DNA from: Streptomyces sp. NBC_00102
GTDB taxonomy: Bacteria; Actinomycetota; Actinomycetes; Streptomycetales; Streptomycetaceae
Length of the DNA: 64,000 nucleotides
Assembly (NCBI RefSeq): GCF_026343115.1
Contig: NZ_JAPEMC010000001.1
Span: 5,311,001 to 5,375,000 of the forward strand
Direction of reading: 5' to 3'
Positions 41,263 through 49,958 of the stretch are shown piece by piece. How positions within the stretch are numbered: position 1 is the stretch's first letter; every line of letters begins with the position of its first letter. Below the pieces are notes generated by a model. The model saw only the letters and a program-made list of their open reading frames with translations. It made no database searches and was not told the origin of the DNA. The position numbers and the translations under genes were made by a program.

Positions 41263-41570
41263 GTGCGCCAGGGCCGCAGTTCACGCCGGTCCGCGCCGCG
41301 AGGCGCGGACCGGGCCGAGAGGATTCCCGAGCCCGGCCCCATCTCCCCTCCCGCGCCCGCCGGTTCGGGCCGGCCGTGCCCACGTGCCCTCCGTGCTGCC
41401 CGTCCGCTGCCCGCCCCGAGGGGTTCCGTCCCTGGAGCCGGACATGAAAAAGGCCGCCACGACGCTGGGGCGGCCAGTACGAACAAGAGCGGTAACGCGA
41501 GCAAGGGCGGTGGCGGTAAAAGCGGGAGAGGAGACGGGGGCACGGGTGGAGGAGCGGGTGCCGGAGCCGG
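41263..41570. other. Intergenic region between the tRNA array and ndgR
   Basis: About 300 bases with no gene seen. It contains the ndgR terminator hairpin at 41447-41475; the remainder is GC-rich, then purine-rich sequence without recognisable signals. Confidence 0.4.
41447..41475 (-). terminator. Terminator of the ndgR gene
   Basis: On the minus strand, GGCCGCC (41475-41469) pairs with GGCGGCC (41458-41452) and is followed by TTTTT, a canonical intrinsic terminator about 95 bases after the stop codon. Confidence 0.75.
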
Positions 41571-42284
41571 TCAGCCGCGGCGCAGCGCGTCGCTGAGTCG
41601 CGCGGCCGAGTCGATGACCGCCTGGGCGTGCATCCGGCCGGGGTGGCGGGTCAGCCGCTCGATCGGACCGGAGATGGAGACCGCGGCCACCACCCGGTTC
41701 GACGGCCCGCGCACCGGCGCGGAGACCGACGCGACGCCCGGCTCGCGCTCACCGATCGACTGGGCCCATCCCCTGCGGCGTACCCCGGAGAGGGCCGTAG
41801 CCGTGAACCGGGCGCCCTGGAGGCCCCGGTGGAGGCGCTCGGGCTCCTCCCAGGCCATCAGGATCTGCGCGGAGGAGCCCGCCTTCATGGTGAGCGTGGA
41901 GCCGACCGGCACGGTGTCCCTGAGCCCGGAGAGCCGCTCCGCCGCGGCGACACAGATGCGCATGTCGCCCTGGCGGCGGTAGAGCTGCGCGCTCTCGCCG
42001 GTGATGTCCCGGAGGTGGGTGAGTACGGGTCCGGCCGTCGCCAGGAGGCGGTCCTCGCCGGCCGCCGCGGCGAGCTCGGCGAGCCGCGGGCCGAGAATGA
42101 ACCGGCCCTGCATGTCCCGGGCCACCAGGCGGTGGTGTTCGAGTGCCACAGCCAGTCGGTGGGCCGTGGGGCGAGCGAGACCGGTCGCCGCGACCAGCCC
42201 GGCGAGGGTGGCCGGACCGGACTCCAGAGCGCTCAGTACGAGTGCAGCCTTGTCGAGAACGCCGACGCCGCTAGAGTTGTCCAT
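41571..42284 (-). CDS. ndgR: IclR-family regulator of amino acid metabolism (NdgR-like)
   Basis: A 237-residue IclR-type regulator divergent from leuCD, the position held by NdgR in streptomycetes, where it controls leucine and other amino acid genes. A short N-terminus is followed by a winged HTH (about 8-70: VLDKAALVLSALESGPATLAGL described in parts, ATGLARPTAHRLAVALE). The effector-binding domain runs from about 80 to 237 (GESAQLYRRQGDMRICVAAAE, VPVGSTLTMKAGSSAQILMAW named in parts). The ATG at 42282-42284 is chosen because IclR members of this subgroup begin MDNSSGVGVLDKA; the frame is open upstream. It probably binds the palindrome at 42297-42317 and so controls itself and leuC. Confidence 0.88.
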   Translation of the reverse strand: MDNSSGVGVLDKAALVLSALESGPATLAGLVAATGLARPTAHRLAVALEHHRLVARDMQGRFILGPRLAELAAAAGEDRLLATAGPVLTHLRDITGESAQLYRRQGDMRICVAAAERLSGLRDTVPVGSTLTMKAGSSAQILMAWEEPERLHRGLQGARFTATALSGVRRRGWAQSIGEREPGVASVSAPVRGPSNRVVAAVSISGPIERLTRHPGRMHAQAVIDSAARLSDALRRG

Positions 42285-42296
42285 ACGACGATATTC

Positions 42297-42317
42297 GCGT
42301 CTCACTCTGTGAAACGC
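42297..42317. promoter_or_regulatory. Candidate NdgR operator in the ndgR-leuC intergenic region
   Basis: A 21-base imperfect palindrome: GCGT.TCAC at the left and GTGA.ACGC at the right, with 16 of 21 positions symmetric. It lies 13 bases upstream of the ndgR start and about 160 bases before leuC. Position and symmetry suit an IclR-type repressor site; binding is inferred. Confidence 0.5.
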
Positions 42318-42475
42318 AAGTTCAATTTTCTCCGGAAGTTGCGAACCTGTACCGGCGGCCGCACGACGGCCCGTAGCCGCCGCCCCGATCGGGGGAGCCG
42401 TCCCGCACGGGACCGGGACGGTGGCGCACCGAATCTCTAGTTGGGCCGGCGAAGACGCCGGTCGGAGGGAAAGCG

Positions 42476-43900
42476 ATGGGTAGGACACTCGCGGAGAAGG
42501 TCTGGGACGACCACGTCGTCCGGCGCGCAGAGGGCGAGCCCGACCTCCTCTACATCGATCTGCACCTGCTGCACGAGGTGACCAGCCCGCAGGCCTTCGA
42601 CGGTCTGCGGCAGGCCGGACGCCCGGTGCGGCGCCTCGACCTCACCATCGCCACTGAGGATCACAACACCCCGACCCTCGACATCGACAAGCCGATCGCC
42701 GACCCGGTGTCCCGCGCCCAGCTGGAGACCCTGCGCAAGAACTGCGCGGAGTTCGGCGTCCGGCTGCACCCGCTCGGCGACGTCGAGCAGGGTGTCGTGC
42801 ACGTGGTCGGCCCCCAGCTGGGTCTGACCCAGCCGGGCATGACCGTCGTCTGCGGCGACTCCCACACCTCGACCCACGGAGCCTTCGGCGGACTGGCGTT
42901 CGGCATCGGCACCAGCCAGGTCGAGCACGTGCTGGCCACCCAGACGCTGCCGATGGCCCGCCCGAAGACGATGGCCATCACCATCGACGGCGACCTCCCC
43001 GCGGACGTCACGGCCAAGGACCTCATCCTGGCGGTCATCGCCCGGATCGGCACCGGCGGCGGCCAGGGGTACATCCTCGAATACCGCGGCTCCGCCATCG
43101 AGAAGCTCTCGATGGAAGCCCGGATGACCATCTGCAACATGTCGATCGAGGCCGGCGCCCGCGCGGGCATGATCGCCCCGGACGAGACGACCTTCGCGTA
43201 CCTGAAGGGCCGCGCCCACGCACCCGTGGGCGAGGACTGGGACGCCGCCGTCGCGTACTGGAAGACCCTGCGCAGCGACGACGACGCCGTCTTCGACGCC
43301 GAGGTCGTCTTCGAGGCCGCCTCGCTCGCCCCGTTCGTCACCTGGGGCACCAACCCCGGTCAGGGCGCTCCGCTCTCCGCGAACGTCCCCGACCCGGCTT
43401 CGTACGAAGACGCCTCGGAGCGGCTGGCCGCCGAAAAGGCCCTGGAGTACATGGGGTTGACCGCGGGGCAGCCGCTCCGCGAGATCGGTGTGGACACCGT
43501 CTTCGTGGGTTCCTGCACCAACGGCCGCATCGAGGACCTGCGCAACGCCGCGGCGATCCTGGAGGGCCGCAAAGTCGCCGACGGCGTACGGATGCTGGTC
43601 GTCCCCGGCTCGGTCCGGGTCGCCCTGCAGGCGGTCTCCGAGGGCCTGGACAAGGTCTTCACCGAGGCCGGTGCCGAATGGCGCCACGCGGGCTGCTCGA
43701 TGTGCCTCGGCATGAACCCGGACCAGCTGGCCCCCGGCGAGCGCTCCGCGTCCACCTCGAACCGCAACTTCGAGGGCCGGCAGGGCAAGGGCGGCCGGAC
43801 GCACCTGGTCTCCCCGCAGGTCGCCGCCGCCACCGCGGTGCTCGGCCACCTGGCCTCGCCCGCCGACCTGTCCGACGACCGCACGCCTGCCGGAGTCTGA
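42476..43900 (+). CDS. leuC: 3-isopropylmalate dehydratase large subunit
   Basis: A 474-residue aconitase-family enzyme that, with LeuD, isomerises 2-isopropylmalate to 3-isopropylmalate in leucine synthesis; the pair also processes citramalate in the isoleucine route begun by CimA. The [4Fe-4S] ligands are the Cys in FVGSCTNGR (about 345) and the two in [12 protein letters not shown] (about 405 and 408). Other landmarks are [12 protein letters not shown] and [17 protein letters not shown]. The ATG at 42476 has GGAGGGA six bases upstream. leuD follows after five bases. The operon is divergent from ndgR and probably repressed by it. Confidence 0.95.
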   Translation: MGRTLAEKVWDDHVVRRAEGEPDLLYIDLHLLHEVTSPQAFDGLRQAGRPVRRLDLTIATEDHNTPTLDIDKPIADPVSRAQLETLRKNCAEFGVRLHPLGDVEQGVVHVVGPQLGLTQPGMTVVCGDSHTSTHGAFGGLAFGIGTSQVEHVLATQTLPMARPKTMAITIDGDLPADVTAKDLILAVIARIGTGGGQGYILEYRGSAIEKLSMEARMTICNMSIEAGARAGMIAPDETTFAYLKGRAHAPVGEDWDAAVAYWKTLRSDDDAVFDAEVVFEAASLAPFVTWGTNPGQGAPLSANVPDPASYEDASERLAAEKALEYMGLTAGQPLREIGVDTVFVGSCTNGRIEDLRNAAAILEGRKVADGVRMLVVPGSVRVALQAVSEGLDKVFTEAGAEWRHAGCSMCLGMNPDQLAPGERSASTSNRNFEGRQGKGGRTHLVSPQVAAATAVLGHLASPADLSDDRTPAGV

Positions 43901-43905
43901 GAACC

Positions 43906-44499
43906 ATGGAAGCTTTCACCACGCACACCGGCCGGGCCGTCCCGCTGCGCCGCAGCAACGTCGACACCGACCAGATCATCCCCGCGCACTGGCTGAAGAA
44001 GGTCACCCGCGACGGGTTCGAGGACGGCCTCTTCGAAGCCTGGCGCAAGGACGAGAACTTCGTCCTCAACCGCCCCGAACGCCAGGGTGCCTCGGTCCTG
44101 GTGGCCGGCCCCGACTTCGGTACCGGCTCCTCCCGCGAGCACGCCGTCTGGGCCCTGCAGAACTACGGTTTCAAGACCGTGATCTCGGCCCGCTTCGCCG
44201 ACATCTTCCGCGGCAACTCGCTGAAGAACGGCCTGTTGACCGTGGTTCTCGACCAGGCGGTCGTGGACGCGCTGTGGGACCTGACCGAGGCCGACCCCAC
44301 CGCCGACATCACCGTCGACCTGGAGGCCCGCCAGGTCCGGGCCGAGGGCATCGAGGCGGCCTTCGAGCTGGACGAGAACGCCCGCTGGCGTCTGCTGAAC
44401 GGGCTGGACGACATCAGCCTCACCCTTCAGAACGAAGCGGACATCGCGGCATATGAGGTGGCAAGGCCGACCTTCAAGCCGCGTACAATTGAGGTCTGA
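43906..44499 (+). CDS. leuD: 3-isopropylmalate dehydratase small subunit
   Basis: A 197-residue swivel-domain partner of LeuC. It starts [27 protein letters not shown] and contains [15 protein letters not shown] (the GSSREHA loop contacting substrate) and [16 protein letters not shown]. Length and motifs are standard. The ATG at 43906 lies five bases after leuC, so the pair is translationally linked. A perfect 16-base stem with a TTCG loop terminates the operon. Confidence 0.95.
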   Translation: MEAFTTHTGRAVPLRRSNVDTDQIIPAHWLKKVTRDGFEDGLFEAWRKDENFVLNRPERQGASVLVAGPDFGTGSSREHAVWALQNYGFKTVISARFADIFRGNSLKNGLLTVVLDQAVVDALWDLTEADPTADITVDLEARQVRAEGIEAAFELDENARWRLLNGLDDISLTLQNEADIAAYEVARPTFKPRTIEV

Positions 44500-44513
44500 G
44501 CAGCGCTTTTCCA

Positions 44514-44549
44514 GACTGCGCCCCCTGCCTTCGGGCAGGGGGCGCAGTC
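44514..44549 (+). terminator. Terminator of the leuCD operon
   Basis: A perfect 16-base stem (44514-44529 with 44534-44549) closed by a TTCG tetraloop, 15 bases after leuD. Confidence 0.85.
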
Positions 44550-44602
44550 GCTTGTTGAGACCCTGTCGGGCGACAACTCGCCTCAGATGGCACAATCGGT
44601 GC

Positions 44603-44830
44603 ATGGGAGGCGACAACCAACTCAAGCTCTATGGTCAAGTCGCCGACCAATTGAAGGAAGCGCACGGAAGGGTGCGCGCACTGCAAGTCCCGGAGGGCGT
44701 ACGGATGGCGCTGTCCCGGAAGCTGTTGGCCGTCACGGCGACGGCGAAGCACGATCTCTCAGGCGCGGCAAGGCGCCTGGACCGGTTGATGAAGGACCTC
44801 GATGAGGGCCGATTCCCCGAAGGTGACTGA
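44603..44830 (+). CDS. Small helical protein of unknown function (75 residues)
   Basis: A soluble, charged and probably all-helical protein (GGDNQLKLYGQVADQLKEAHG..., then RMALSRKLLAVTATAKHDLSGAARRLDRLMKDLDEGRFPEGD, given in parts). No signal peptide, cysteine or membrane segment is present. It starts at ATG 44603, with CACAAT six bases upstream and no ribosome site, which fits a leaderless mRNA. It stands between leuCD and hupS with its own transcription signals. I recall similar small genes at this place in other Streptomyces but know no function. Confidence 0.7.
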   Translation: MGGDNQLKLYGQVADQLKEAHGRVRALQVPEGVRMALSRKLLAVTATAKHDLSGAARRLDRLMKDLDEGRFPEGD

Positions 44831-44893
44831 CTCCGCGGAAGTCCGCATCAGTCGACTTCGTTGCGGCACTAGGGTGATTAGCCCGTTTCGTGT

Positions 44894-44922
44894 TTGATTT
44901 GCGGTATATATCTGCCTAACGT
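44894..44922 (+). promoter_or_regulatory. hupS promoter
   Basis: -35 TTGATT (44894-44899), a 17-base spacer, then -10 TAACGT (44917-44922), in an AT-rich stretch (GGTATATATCT) unusual for this DNA. The start codon follows about 50 bases downstream. Confidence 0.65.
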
Positions 44923-44973
44923 GCGAAAACGCTTGAACACTTTCGTTCTGGCAATGTCTCCGAAGGGGAAGAC

Positions 44974-45627
44974 GTGAACAAGGCACAGCTCGTAGAAGCG
45001 ATTGCCGAGAAGGTCGGCGGCCGTCAGCAGGCCGCGGACGCGGTGGACGCGGTTCTGGACGCGATCGTCCGCGCCGTCGTGGCCGGAGACCGTGTCTCGG
45101 TCACCGGTTTCGGCTCGTTCGAGAAGGTCGACCGCCCGGCGCGGTACGCCCGCAACCCGCAGACCGGCGAGCGCGTCCGGGTCAAGAAGACCTCGGTGCC
45201 CCGCTTCCGCGCGGGTCAGGGCTTCAAGGACCTGGTGAGCGGCTCCAAGAAGCTCCCCAAGAACGACGTGGCCGTGAAGAAGGCTCCCAAGGGCAGCCTC
45301 TCGGGCGGTGCTTCCACCCGTACGACCACCAAGGCCGCGGCCAAGAAGGCCACCGCCCGCAAGGCGGCGACGGCGCGGAAGACCACCGCCGCCACGACGG
45401 CGGCGAAGAAGACCACCGCCACGCCCGCGAAGAAGGCGACCACCGCCGCAGCCGCGAAGAAGACCACGGCTGCCGCCAAGAAGGCTGCCACGCCGGCGAA
45501 GAAGACCGCGGCCGTCGCGAAGAAGACGGCCCCGGCCAAGAAGGCCACCGCCAAGAAGGCGCCCGCCAAGAAGACCACGGCGCGCACCACCACGGCCAAG
45601 AAGGCTGCCACCGCTCGCAAGAAGTGA
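44974..45627 (+). CDS. hupS: HU-family nucleoid protein with long lysine-rich tail (HupS type)
   Basis: A 217-residue DNA-binding protein. Residues 1-93 form a complete HU domain (MNKAQLVEAIAEKVGG, VTGFGSFEKVDRPARYARNPQTGERV in parts, PRFRAGQGFKDLV). Residues 94-217 are a basic tail of AAKK/PAKK/TAKK units resembling eukaryotic histone H1. In Streptomyces, HupS is the sporulation-associated HU homologue that compacts the chromosome in spores, whereas the short HU (HupA) lacks the tail. The start is GTG 44974, with AAGGGGAAG upstream. A near-consensus promoter lies 50-80 bases upstream. The tail's repetitive codons make length variation between strains likely. Confidence 0.93.
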   Translation: MNKAQLVEAIAEKVGGRQQAADAVDAVLDAIVRAVVAGDRVSVTGFGSFEKVDRPARYARNPQTGERVRVKKTSVPRFRAGQGFKDLVSGSKKLPKNDVAVKKAPKGSLSGGASTRTTTKAAAKKATARKAATARKTTAATTAAKKTTATPAKKATTAAAAKKTTAAAKKAATPAKKTAAVAKKTAPAKKATAKKAPAKKTTARTTTAKKAATARKK

Positions 45628-45661
45628 GACCGAGCACCCGCTCGCTCTCGCACGACGCGCC

Positions 45662-45691
45662 GGGCCGGGTTCCCCTCGGGGAGCCCGGCCC
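45662..45691 (+). terminator. Hairpin terminator after hupS
   Basis: GGGCCGGG pairs with CCCGGCCC, with inner TCCCC/GGGGA-type pairing, 35 bases after the stop. Confidence 0.65.
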
Positions 45692-45780
45692 GCGGGCTGT
45701 CCGGGAGTTCCGGGCCGGTACGGCCGAACGGACGGGCGGAGCAGCGCCCAAGGGGCCCACAGGGCCCGCCCGGGGGCAGT

Positions 45781-45984
45781 TCAGAAGGTCTGCAGGGTCA
45801 CCAGGTCGATCCGGAGCGAGGCGCCCTCGCCCGAACCCTCGATCCGCACCCGCTGGCCCGGGCGGAGCAGCCGCAGGCCGCCCGCGTCGAAGGCGGCGGC
45901 GGTGAAGTCCACCGGGGTGCCGTCGTCGAGCAGCACACTGCCGCTGCGGGTCTCGGAGTCGTACGTGTACGCGGTCGCCTGCAT
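45781..45984 (-). CDS. Small beta-rich protein resembling a cold-shock (OB-fold) domain
   Basis: A 67-residue protein. MQATAYTYDSETRSGSVLLDDGTPVDF has the strand pattern of a cold-shock domain ('..G.V..DDG..V.F'), followed by LRLLRPGQRVRIEG, where CSPs have 'L..GQ.V.F'. The aromatic RNP motifs of true cold-shock proteins are weak, so nucleic-acid binding is uncertain. It is encoded just downstream of the cofC gene on the same strand, ten bases from its end, and could be co-transcribed with it. The ATG at 45982-45984 is the only plausible start. Confidence 0.65.
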   Translation of the reverse strand: MQATAYTYDSETRSGSVLLDDGTPVDFTAAAFDAGGLRLLRPGQRVRIEGSGEGASLRIDLVTLQTF

Positions 45985-45994
45985 GGGCCGCAGC

Positions 45995-46726
45995 CTATCG
46001 CCCGGTGGGAGCGGGGCCCGCTGACCGGGGGACGGCCCCCAGCCGCACGGTGTCGCGCAGTTCCGCCGTCCGCGGCCCCACGCCCAGGGTCAGCGCCACC
46101 CGCAGATCGTCCCCGGTGTCCACGTCCCGGCGGACCGAATCCAGTCCGGCGGCCGGCACCTCCCGCGCACCCGACGCGAGGTGGCGCTCGCGCGAGGGTC
46201 CGCCGAAAGCCGGCCGCAATTCCACTCCGGGTGCCGCCGAGAGAAATGTCGTTCCGATTCCCGCGGCATCCGAAAGGAATGCCCGGGGGAATCCGGATGA
46301 GAATTCGAGAACCTGCGACAATTCCGAGGCGCGCAGCGCGGGGAGATCCGCGTTGAGTGCCGCGACCGCGGCGGACGGCCGTACGGCGCGCACCAGACCC
46401 GCGCCGTACGCGAGCGCCGCGTTGAGACCCGCGGCCGGAAAGTCGGGTACGACACGGGCTCCCAGCGCCGCCAGGGAGTCCCCTGCCACCGTGTCGTCCG
46501 TGACGACCACCACATCCCGAACGTCCGGGCAGGAGAGCGCCGCCGCGACCGTGTCCTCGGCGAAGGCCAGGGCGAGTCGGGGCCGCAGTCCTTCGCCCAG
46601 CGCGTCCCGCAGCCTGCTCTTGGCGTACGCCAGTGGCTTCAACGGGACGACCAGGGACCAGCGGCCGACCGGGTCGGTGTTCGTGGCGATCTCCCCCTCG
46701 TGAACGGTGGCGGTGTCCCGGGACAC
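45995..46726 (-). CDS. cofC: Phospholactate/phosphoenolpyruvate guanylyltransferase of coenzyme F420 synthesis
   Basis: A 243-residue nucleotidyltransferase with the CofC/FbiD pattern. The N-terminal WSLVVPLKPLAYAKSRLRDALG carries the Lys residues that grip the GTP phosphates. DVVVVTDD, LNADLPALR (metal-binding Asp) and GIGTTFLSA with an AFGG..S..RH segment complete the site. It makes the guanylated intermediate used by CofD for F420. The start is GTG 46724-46726, the nearest allowed start before the conserved region; a longer version from ATG 46831 would overlap the divergent upstream region and is less likely. It is divergent from plsC. Confidence 0.85.
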   Translation of the reverse strand: MSRDTATVHEGEIATNTDPVGRWSLVVPLKPLAYAKSRLRDALGEGLRPRLALAFAEDTVAAALSCPDVRDVVVVTDDTVAGDSLAALGARVVPDFPAAGLNAALAYGAGLVRAVRPSAAVAALNADLPALRASELSQVLEFSSGFPRAFLSDAAGIGTTFLSAAPGVELRPAFGGPSRERHLASGAREVPAAGLDSVRRDVDTGDDLRVALTLGVGPRTAELRDTVRLGAVPRSAGPAPTGR

Positions 46727-46891
46727 CGCCAGGCCCCCATTCTGGCCCGTCGGGTACGACGGCCTGCAGGTCCGGTCCTGGGAGCGGGGCGTACGGTGTT
46801 CTCGACAGAGCAGGGGCCTGGGGCGGGACATGACCGTCCGTGGCCGAGCAGCAGGTCAGGTCCGAGAGAAACCCATGTGAAAGGGGTCCGA

Positions 46892-47644
46892 GTGTCCCGC
46901 CGCAGAATCGGCTTCTGGTACCGCCTGGCGGCGGTCATCGCCAAGCCGCCACTGTTGCTTCTCTTCAAGCGCGAGTGGCGGGGGATGGAGAACATTCCGG
47001 CCGACGGCGGGTTCATCACGGCCGTCAACCACAACTCCTACGTGGACCCGCTCTCGTACGGGCACTTCCAGTACAACACCGGCCGGGTGCCGAGGTTCCT
47101 GGCGAAAGCGGCCCTCTTCCGGGCCCCGTTCGTCGGCATGATGCTGCGCGGCACCGGCCAGATCCCCGTGTACCGCGAGACCACCGACGCGTTGAACGCC
47201 TTCCGCGCCGCCGTGGCCGCGATCGAGAACGGCGAGTGCGTCGCCTTCTACCCCGAGGGCACTCTCACCCGCGACCCCGACATGTGGCCGATGAACGGCA
47301 AGACCGGCGCCGCCCGCGTGGCCCTGATGACCCGGGCGCCCGTCGTCCCGGTCGCCCAGTGGGGCGCGAACCTCGCGATGCCGCCGTACGCCAAGGAGAA
47401 CAAGTACCGGTTCTTCCCCCGGAAGACCCTCCAGGTACAGGCCGGACCCCCCGTCGACCTCAGCCGCTTCTACGACGCCGAGCCGACGCCCGAGGTACTG
47501 CGCCAGGTCACCGAGGTGATCATGGCCGCGATCACCGAGCAACTGGAGACCGTGCGCGGCGAGAAGGCTCCCGCCGAGCCGTACGACCACCGCAAGGCCC
47601 GCGCCGAGCAGCGCCGCGCGGCCGAAGAGAAGGGCTCCCAGTGA
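46892..47644 (+). CDS. plsC: 1-acyl-sn-glycerol-3-phosphate acyltransferase
   Basis: A 250-residue membrane-associated enzyme making phosphatidic acid. The acyltransferase HX4D motif is VNHNSYVDPL (about 45-54) and the FPEGT-type motif is AFYPEGTLTRD (about 120-130). An N-terminal hydrophobic segment (WYRLAAVIAKPPLLLLF) could anchor it. The C-terminus is charged (KARAEQRRAAEEKG). The start is GTG 46892, with AAAGGGG five bases upstream; a GTG 15 bases earlier is also in frame. It overlaps gpsA by four bases (GTGA), so two successive steps of phospholipid precursor supply are translationally coupled. Confidence 0.9.
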   Translation: MSRRRIGFWYRLAAVIAKPPLLLLFKREWRGMENIPADGGFITAVNHNSYVDPLSYGHFQYNTGRVPRFLAKAALFRAPFVGMMLRGTGQIPVYRETTDALNAFRAAVAAIENGECVAFYPEGTLTRDPDMWPMNGKTGAARVALMTRAPVVPVAQWGANLAMPPYAKENKYRFFPRKTLQVQAGPPVDLSRFYDAEPTPEVLRQVTEVIMAAITEQLETVRGEKAPAEPYDHRKARAEQRRAAEEKGSQ

Positions 47645-48651
47645 CCGAACCGCGCAAAGTCGCCGTCTTCGGGGCGGGCTCCTGGGGCACCGCCTTCGCC
47701 GTGATCCTGGGCGACGCGGGCTGCGACGTCACCGTCTGGGCCCGCCGTGCCGAGGTCGCCGAGTCCATCAACACCACCCGGACCAACCCCGGCTACCTTC
47801 CCGGCGCCGAACTGCCCACGTCCGTCCGGGCCACCACCGATCCCGCCGAGGCGCTGCGCGGCGCCGAGTTCGCGGTGCTGGTGGTGCCCTCCCAGACGCT
47901 GCGCGCCAACCTCGCCGAGTGGGCCCCCCACCTGGAGCCGGACACCGTCCTCGTCTCGCTGATGAAGGGCGTCGAACTCGGTTCCGCCAAGCTGATGAGC
48001 GAGGTGATCGCGGACGTGACGAAGGTCTCCGCCGACCGCATCGCCGTCGTCACCGGCCCCAACCTCGCCGGGGAGATCGCCGCACGGCGTCCCGCCGCGG
48101 CCGTCGTGGCCTGCCGGGACGAGTCGGTGGCCCAGCGGCTCCAGGCCGTCTGCCACACCCCGTACTTCCGCCCGTACACCAACACCGACGTCGTCGGCTG
48201 CGAACTCGGCGGCGCCGTCAAGAACGTCATCGGTCTCGCGGTCGGCATCGCCGACGGCATGGGACTCGGCGACAACGCCAAGGGCTCGCTCATCACCCGC
48301 GGGCTCGCCGAGACCACCCGGCTGGGTCTCGCCATGGGCGCCGACCCGTTGACGTTCTCCGGACTCGCGGGCCTCGGGGACCTGGTGGCGACCTGCTCCT
48401 CGCCGCTCTCGCGCAACCACGGCTTCGGCACCAACCTCGGCCGGGGCATGACGCTCCAGGAAGCGATCGCCGCCACCAGCCAGACCGCGGAAGGCGTCAA
48501 GTCCTGCGAATCGGTGCTCGATCTGGCCCGCCGGCACGGAGTCGACATGCCGATCACGGAGACGGTCGTCGAGATCGTCCACGAGGGCAAGCCGCCCGCC
48601 GTCGCGGTCAAGGAACTGATGTCGCGGAGCGCCAAGCCCGAGCGGCGCTGA
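47641..48651 (+). CDS. gpsA: NAD(P)-dependent glycerol-3-phosphate dehydrogenase
   Basis: A 336-residue enzyme reducing dihydroxyacetone phosphate to sn-glycerol-3-phosphate for phospholipids. A Rossmann domain begins with VAVFGAGSWGTAFA (about 7-20). GPNLAGEIA and the catalytic-Lys region GGAVKNVIGLAVGIADGMGLGDNAK (named in parts, about 190-215) follow, with GLGDLVATC in the C-terminal domain. The start is GTG 47641, overlapping the plsC stop by four bases; a larger upstream frame belongs to another reading of plsC. Length is standard for GpsA. Confidence 0.95.
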   Translation: MTEPRKVAVFGAGSWGTAFAVILGDAGCDVTVWARRAEVAESINTTRTNPGYLPGAELPTSVRATTDPAEALRGAEFAVLVVPSQTLRANLAEWAPHLEPDTVLVSLMKGVELGSAKLMSEVIADVTKVSADRIAVVTGPNLAGEIAARRPAAAVVACRDESVAQRLQAVCHTPYFRPYTNTDVVGCELGGAVKNVIGLAVGIADGMGLGDNAKGSLITRGLAETTRLGLAMGADPLTFSGLAGLGDLVATCSSPLSRNHGFGTNLGRGMTLQEAIAATSQTAEGVKSCESVLDLARRHGVDMPITETVVEIVHEGKPPAVAVKELMSRSAKPERR

Positions 48652-48686
48652 CTCCGTCCGGTACCAGCAGGTACGCTCATCGCGAT

Positions 48687-49862
48687 ATGAGCAGCGAGAA
48701 CCTCCCCCAGAGCCCTGAGCGTCCCGAGAGCCCTGAGCAGCAGCGCCGTAAGCCGCGTGTGGCTGTCGTGTTCGGCGGACGCAGCTCCGAACACGGCATC
48801 TCGGTCGTCACGGCCGGCGCCGTCATGAAGGCCATCGACCGGTCCGTCTACGACGTCCTGCCGATCGGCATCACCAAGGACGGCCGCTGGGCACTGACCG
48901 GTGACGACCCGGCCCGCATGGCCATCACCGACCGGCAGGTGCCCGACGTGGACGCGCTCGCCGAGTCGGAGAAGGGCGGCGTGGTTCTCTCCGTGGACCC
49001 GGGCAGCCGCGAAGTCGTCCTCAACGAGCCCGGATCGGTGCCCCGGGCGCTCGGCGAGGTGGACGTCGTCTTCCCCGTGCTGCACGGCCCGTACGGCGAG
49101 GACGGCACCCTCCAGGGCCTCCTGGAACTCTCCGGCGTCCCCTACGTCGGCGCGGGCGTCCTCGCCTCCGCCGTCGGCCAGGACAAGGAGTACATGAAGC
49201 GGGTCTTCATCTCCTTCGGGCTCCCCGTCGGCCCGTACCTGGTCGTCCGCCCCCGCGAATGGGAGAACGACCCCTCCGCCGCCCGCAAGAGGATCGTCGA
49301 CTTCGCCGGCGAGCACGGCTGGCCGCTCTTCGTGAAGCCCGCGCGCGGCGGCTCGTCGGTGGGCATCAGCAAGGTCGACGACATCGGCGGCCTGGAGGCC
49401 GCGATCGAGGAGGCCCGCCGCCACGACCCGAAGTTCCTCGTCGAGTCGCTGCTGAGCGGACGCGAGATCGAGTGCGGGGTGCTGGAGTTCGAGGACGGCC
49501 CGCGCGCCAGCGTGCCGGCCGAGATCCCGCCGGTCACCGCGCACGACTTCTACGACTTCGAGGCCAAGTACATCGACGCGGCCGACGCCCTGGTGCCCGC
49601 CCCGCTCACCCCGGAGCAGACCGCCGAGGTCCAGCGGCTCGCCGTCGACGCCTTCGAGTCCGTCTCCTGCGAGGGCCTGGTGCGCGCCGACTTCTTCCTC
49701 ACCGACGACGGCGAGTTCGTCATCAACGAGATCAACACCCTGCCCGGATTCACGCCCATCTCGATGTTCCCGAGGATGTGGCAGGAGAGCGGCGTCGGCT
49801 ACCCGGAGCTGGTCGACCGGCTGATCCAGGCGGCCCTGACCCGTTCCACCGGCCTGCGCTGA
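48687..49862 (+). CDS. ddlA: D-alanine--D-alanine ligase
   Basis: A 391-residue ATP-grasp enzyme joining two D-Ala for peptidoglycan. RVAVVFGGRSSEHGISV is the N-terminal substrate loop (about 24-40). ATP-grasp motifs are LFVKPARGGSSVGISKV and EVQRLAVDAFES, with metal site VINEINTLPGFTP (about 350-362). TYR/GYPELVDRLI ends the domain. The ATG at 48687 is preceded by TACGCT nine bases upstream and no ribosome site, suggesting a leaderless transcript. It is the third gene in the run plsC-gpsA-ddl but appears separately transcribed. Confidence 0.94.
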   Translation: MSSENLPQSPERPESPEQQRRKPRVAVVFGGRSSEHGISVVTAGAVMKAIDRSVYDVLPIGITKDGRWALTGDDPARMAITDRQVPDVDALAESEKGGVVLSVDPGSREVVLNEPGSVPRALGEVDVVFPVLHGPYGEDGTLQGLLELSGVPYVGAGVLASAVGQDKEYMKRVFISFGLPVGPYLVVRPREWENDPSAARKRIVDFAGEHGWPLFVKPARGGSSVGISKVDDIGGLEAAIEEARRHDPKFLVESLLSGREIECGVLEFEDGPRASVPAEIPPVTAHDFYDFEAKYIDAADALVPAPLTPEQTAEVQRLAVDAFESVSCEGLVRADFFLTDDGEFVINEINTLPGFTPISMFPRMWQESGVGYPELVDRLIQAALTRSTGLR

Positions 49863-49870
49863 GACCCGCC

Positions 49871-49905
49871 GCTCCCGCCGGCCGGCCGGACCCGCCGGCG
49901 GGAGC
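49871..49905. terminator. Hairpin terminator between convergent ddl and the DUF3515 gene
   Basis: GCTCCCGCCGG (49871-49881) pairs with CCGGCGGGAGC (49895-49905), an 11-base perfect stem. Confidence 0.65.
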
Positions 49906-49958
49906 GCGGTTCGCGGGAGGGCGGACGGGGGTTCACCGGACGCTGCCGGGACTCCGGT

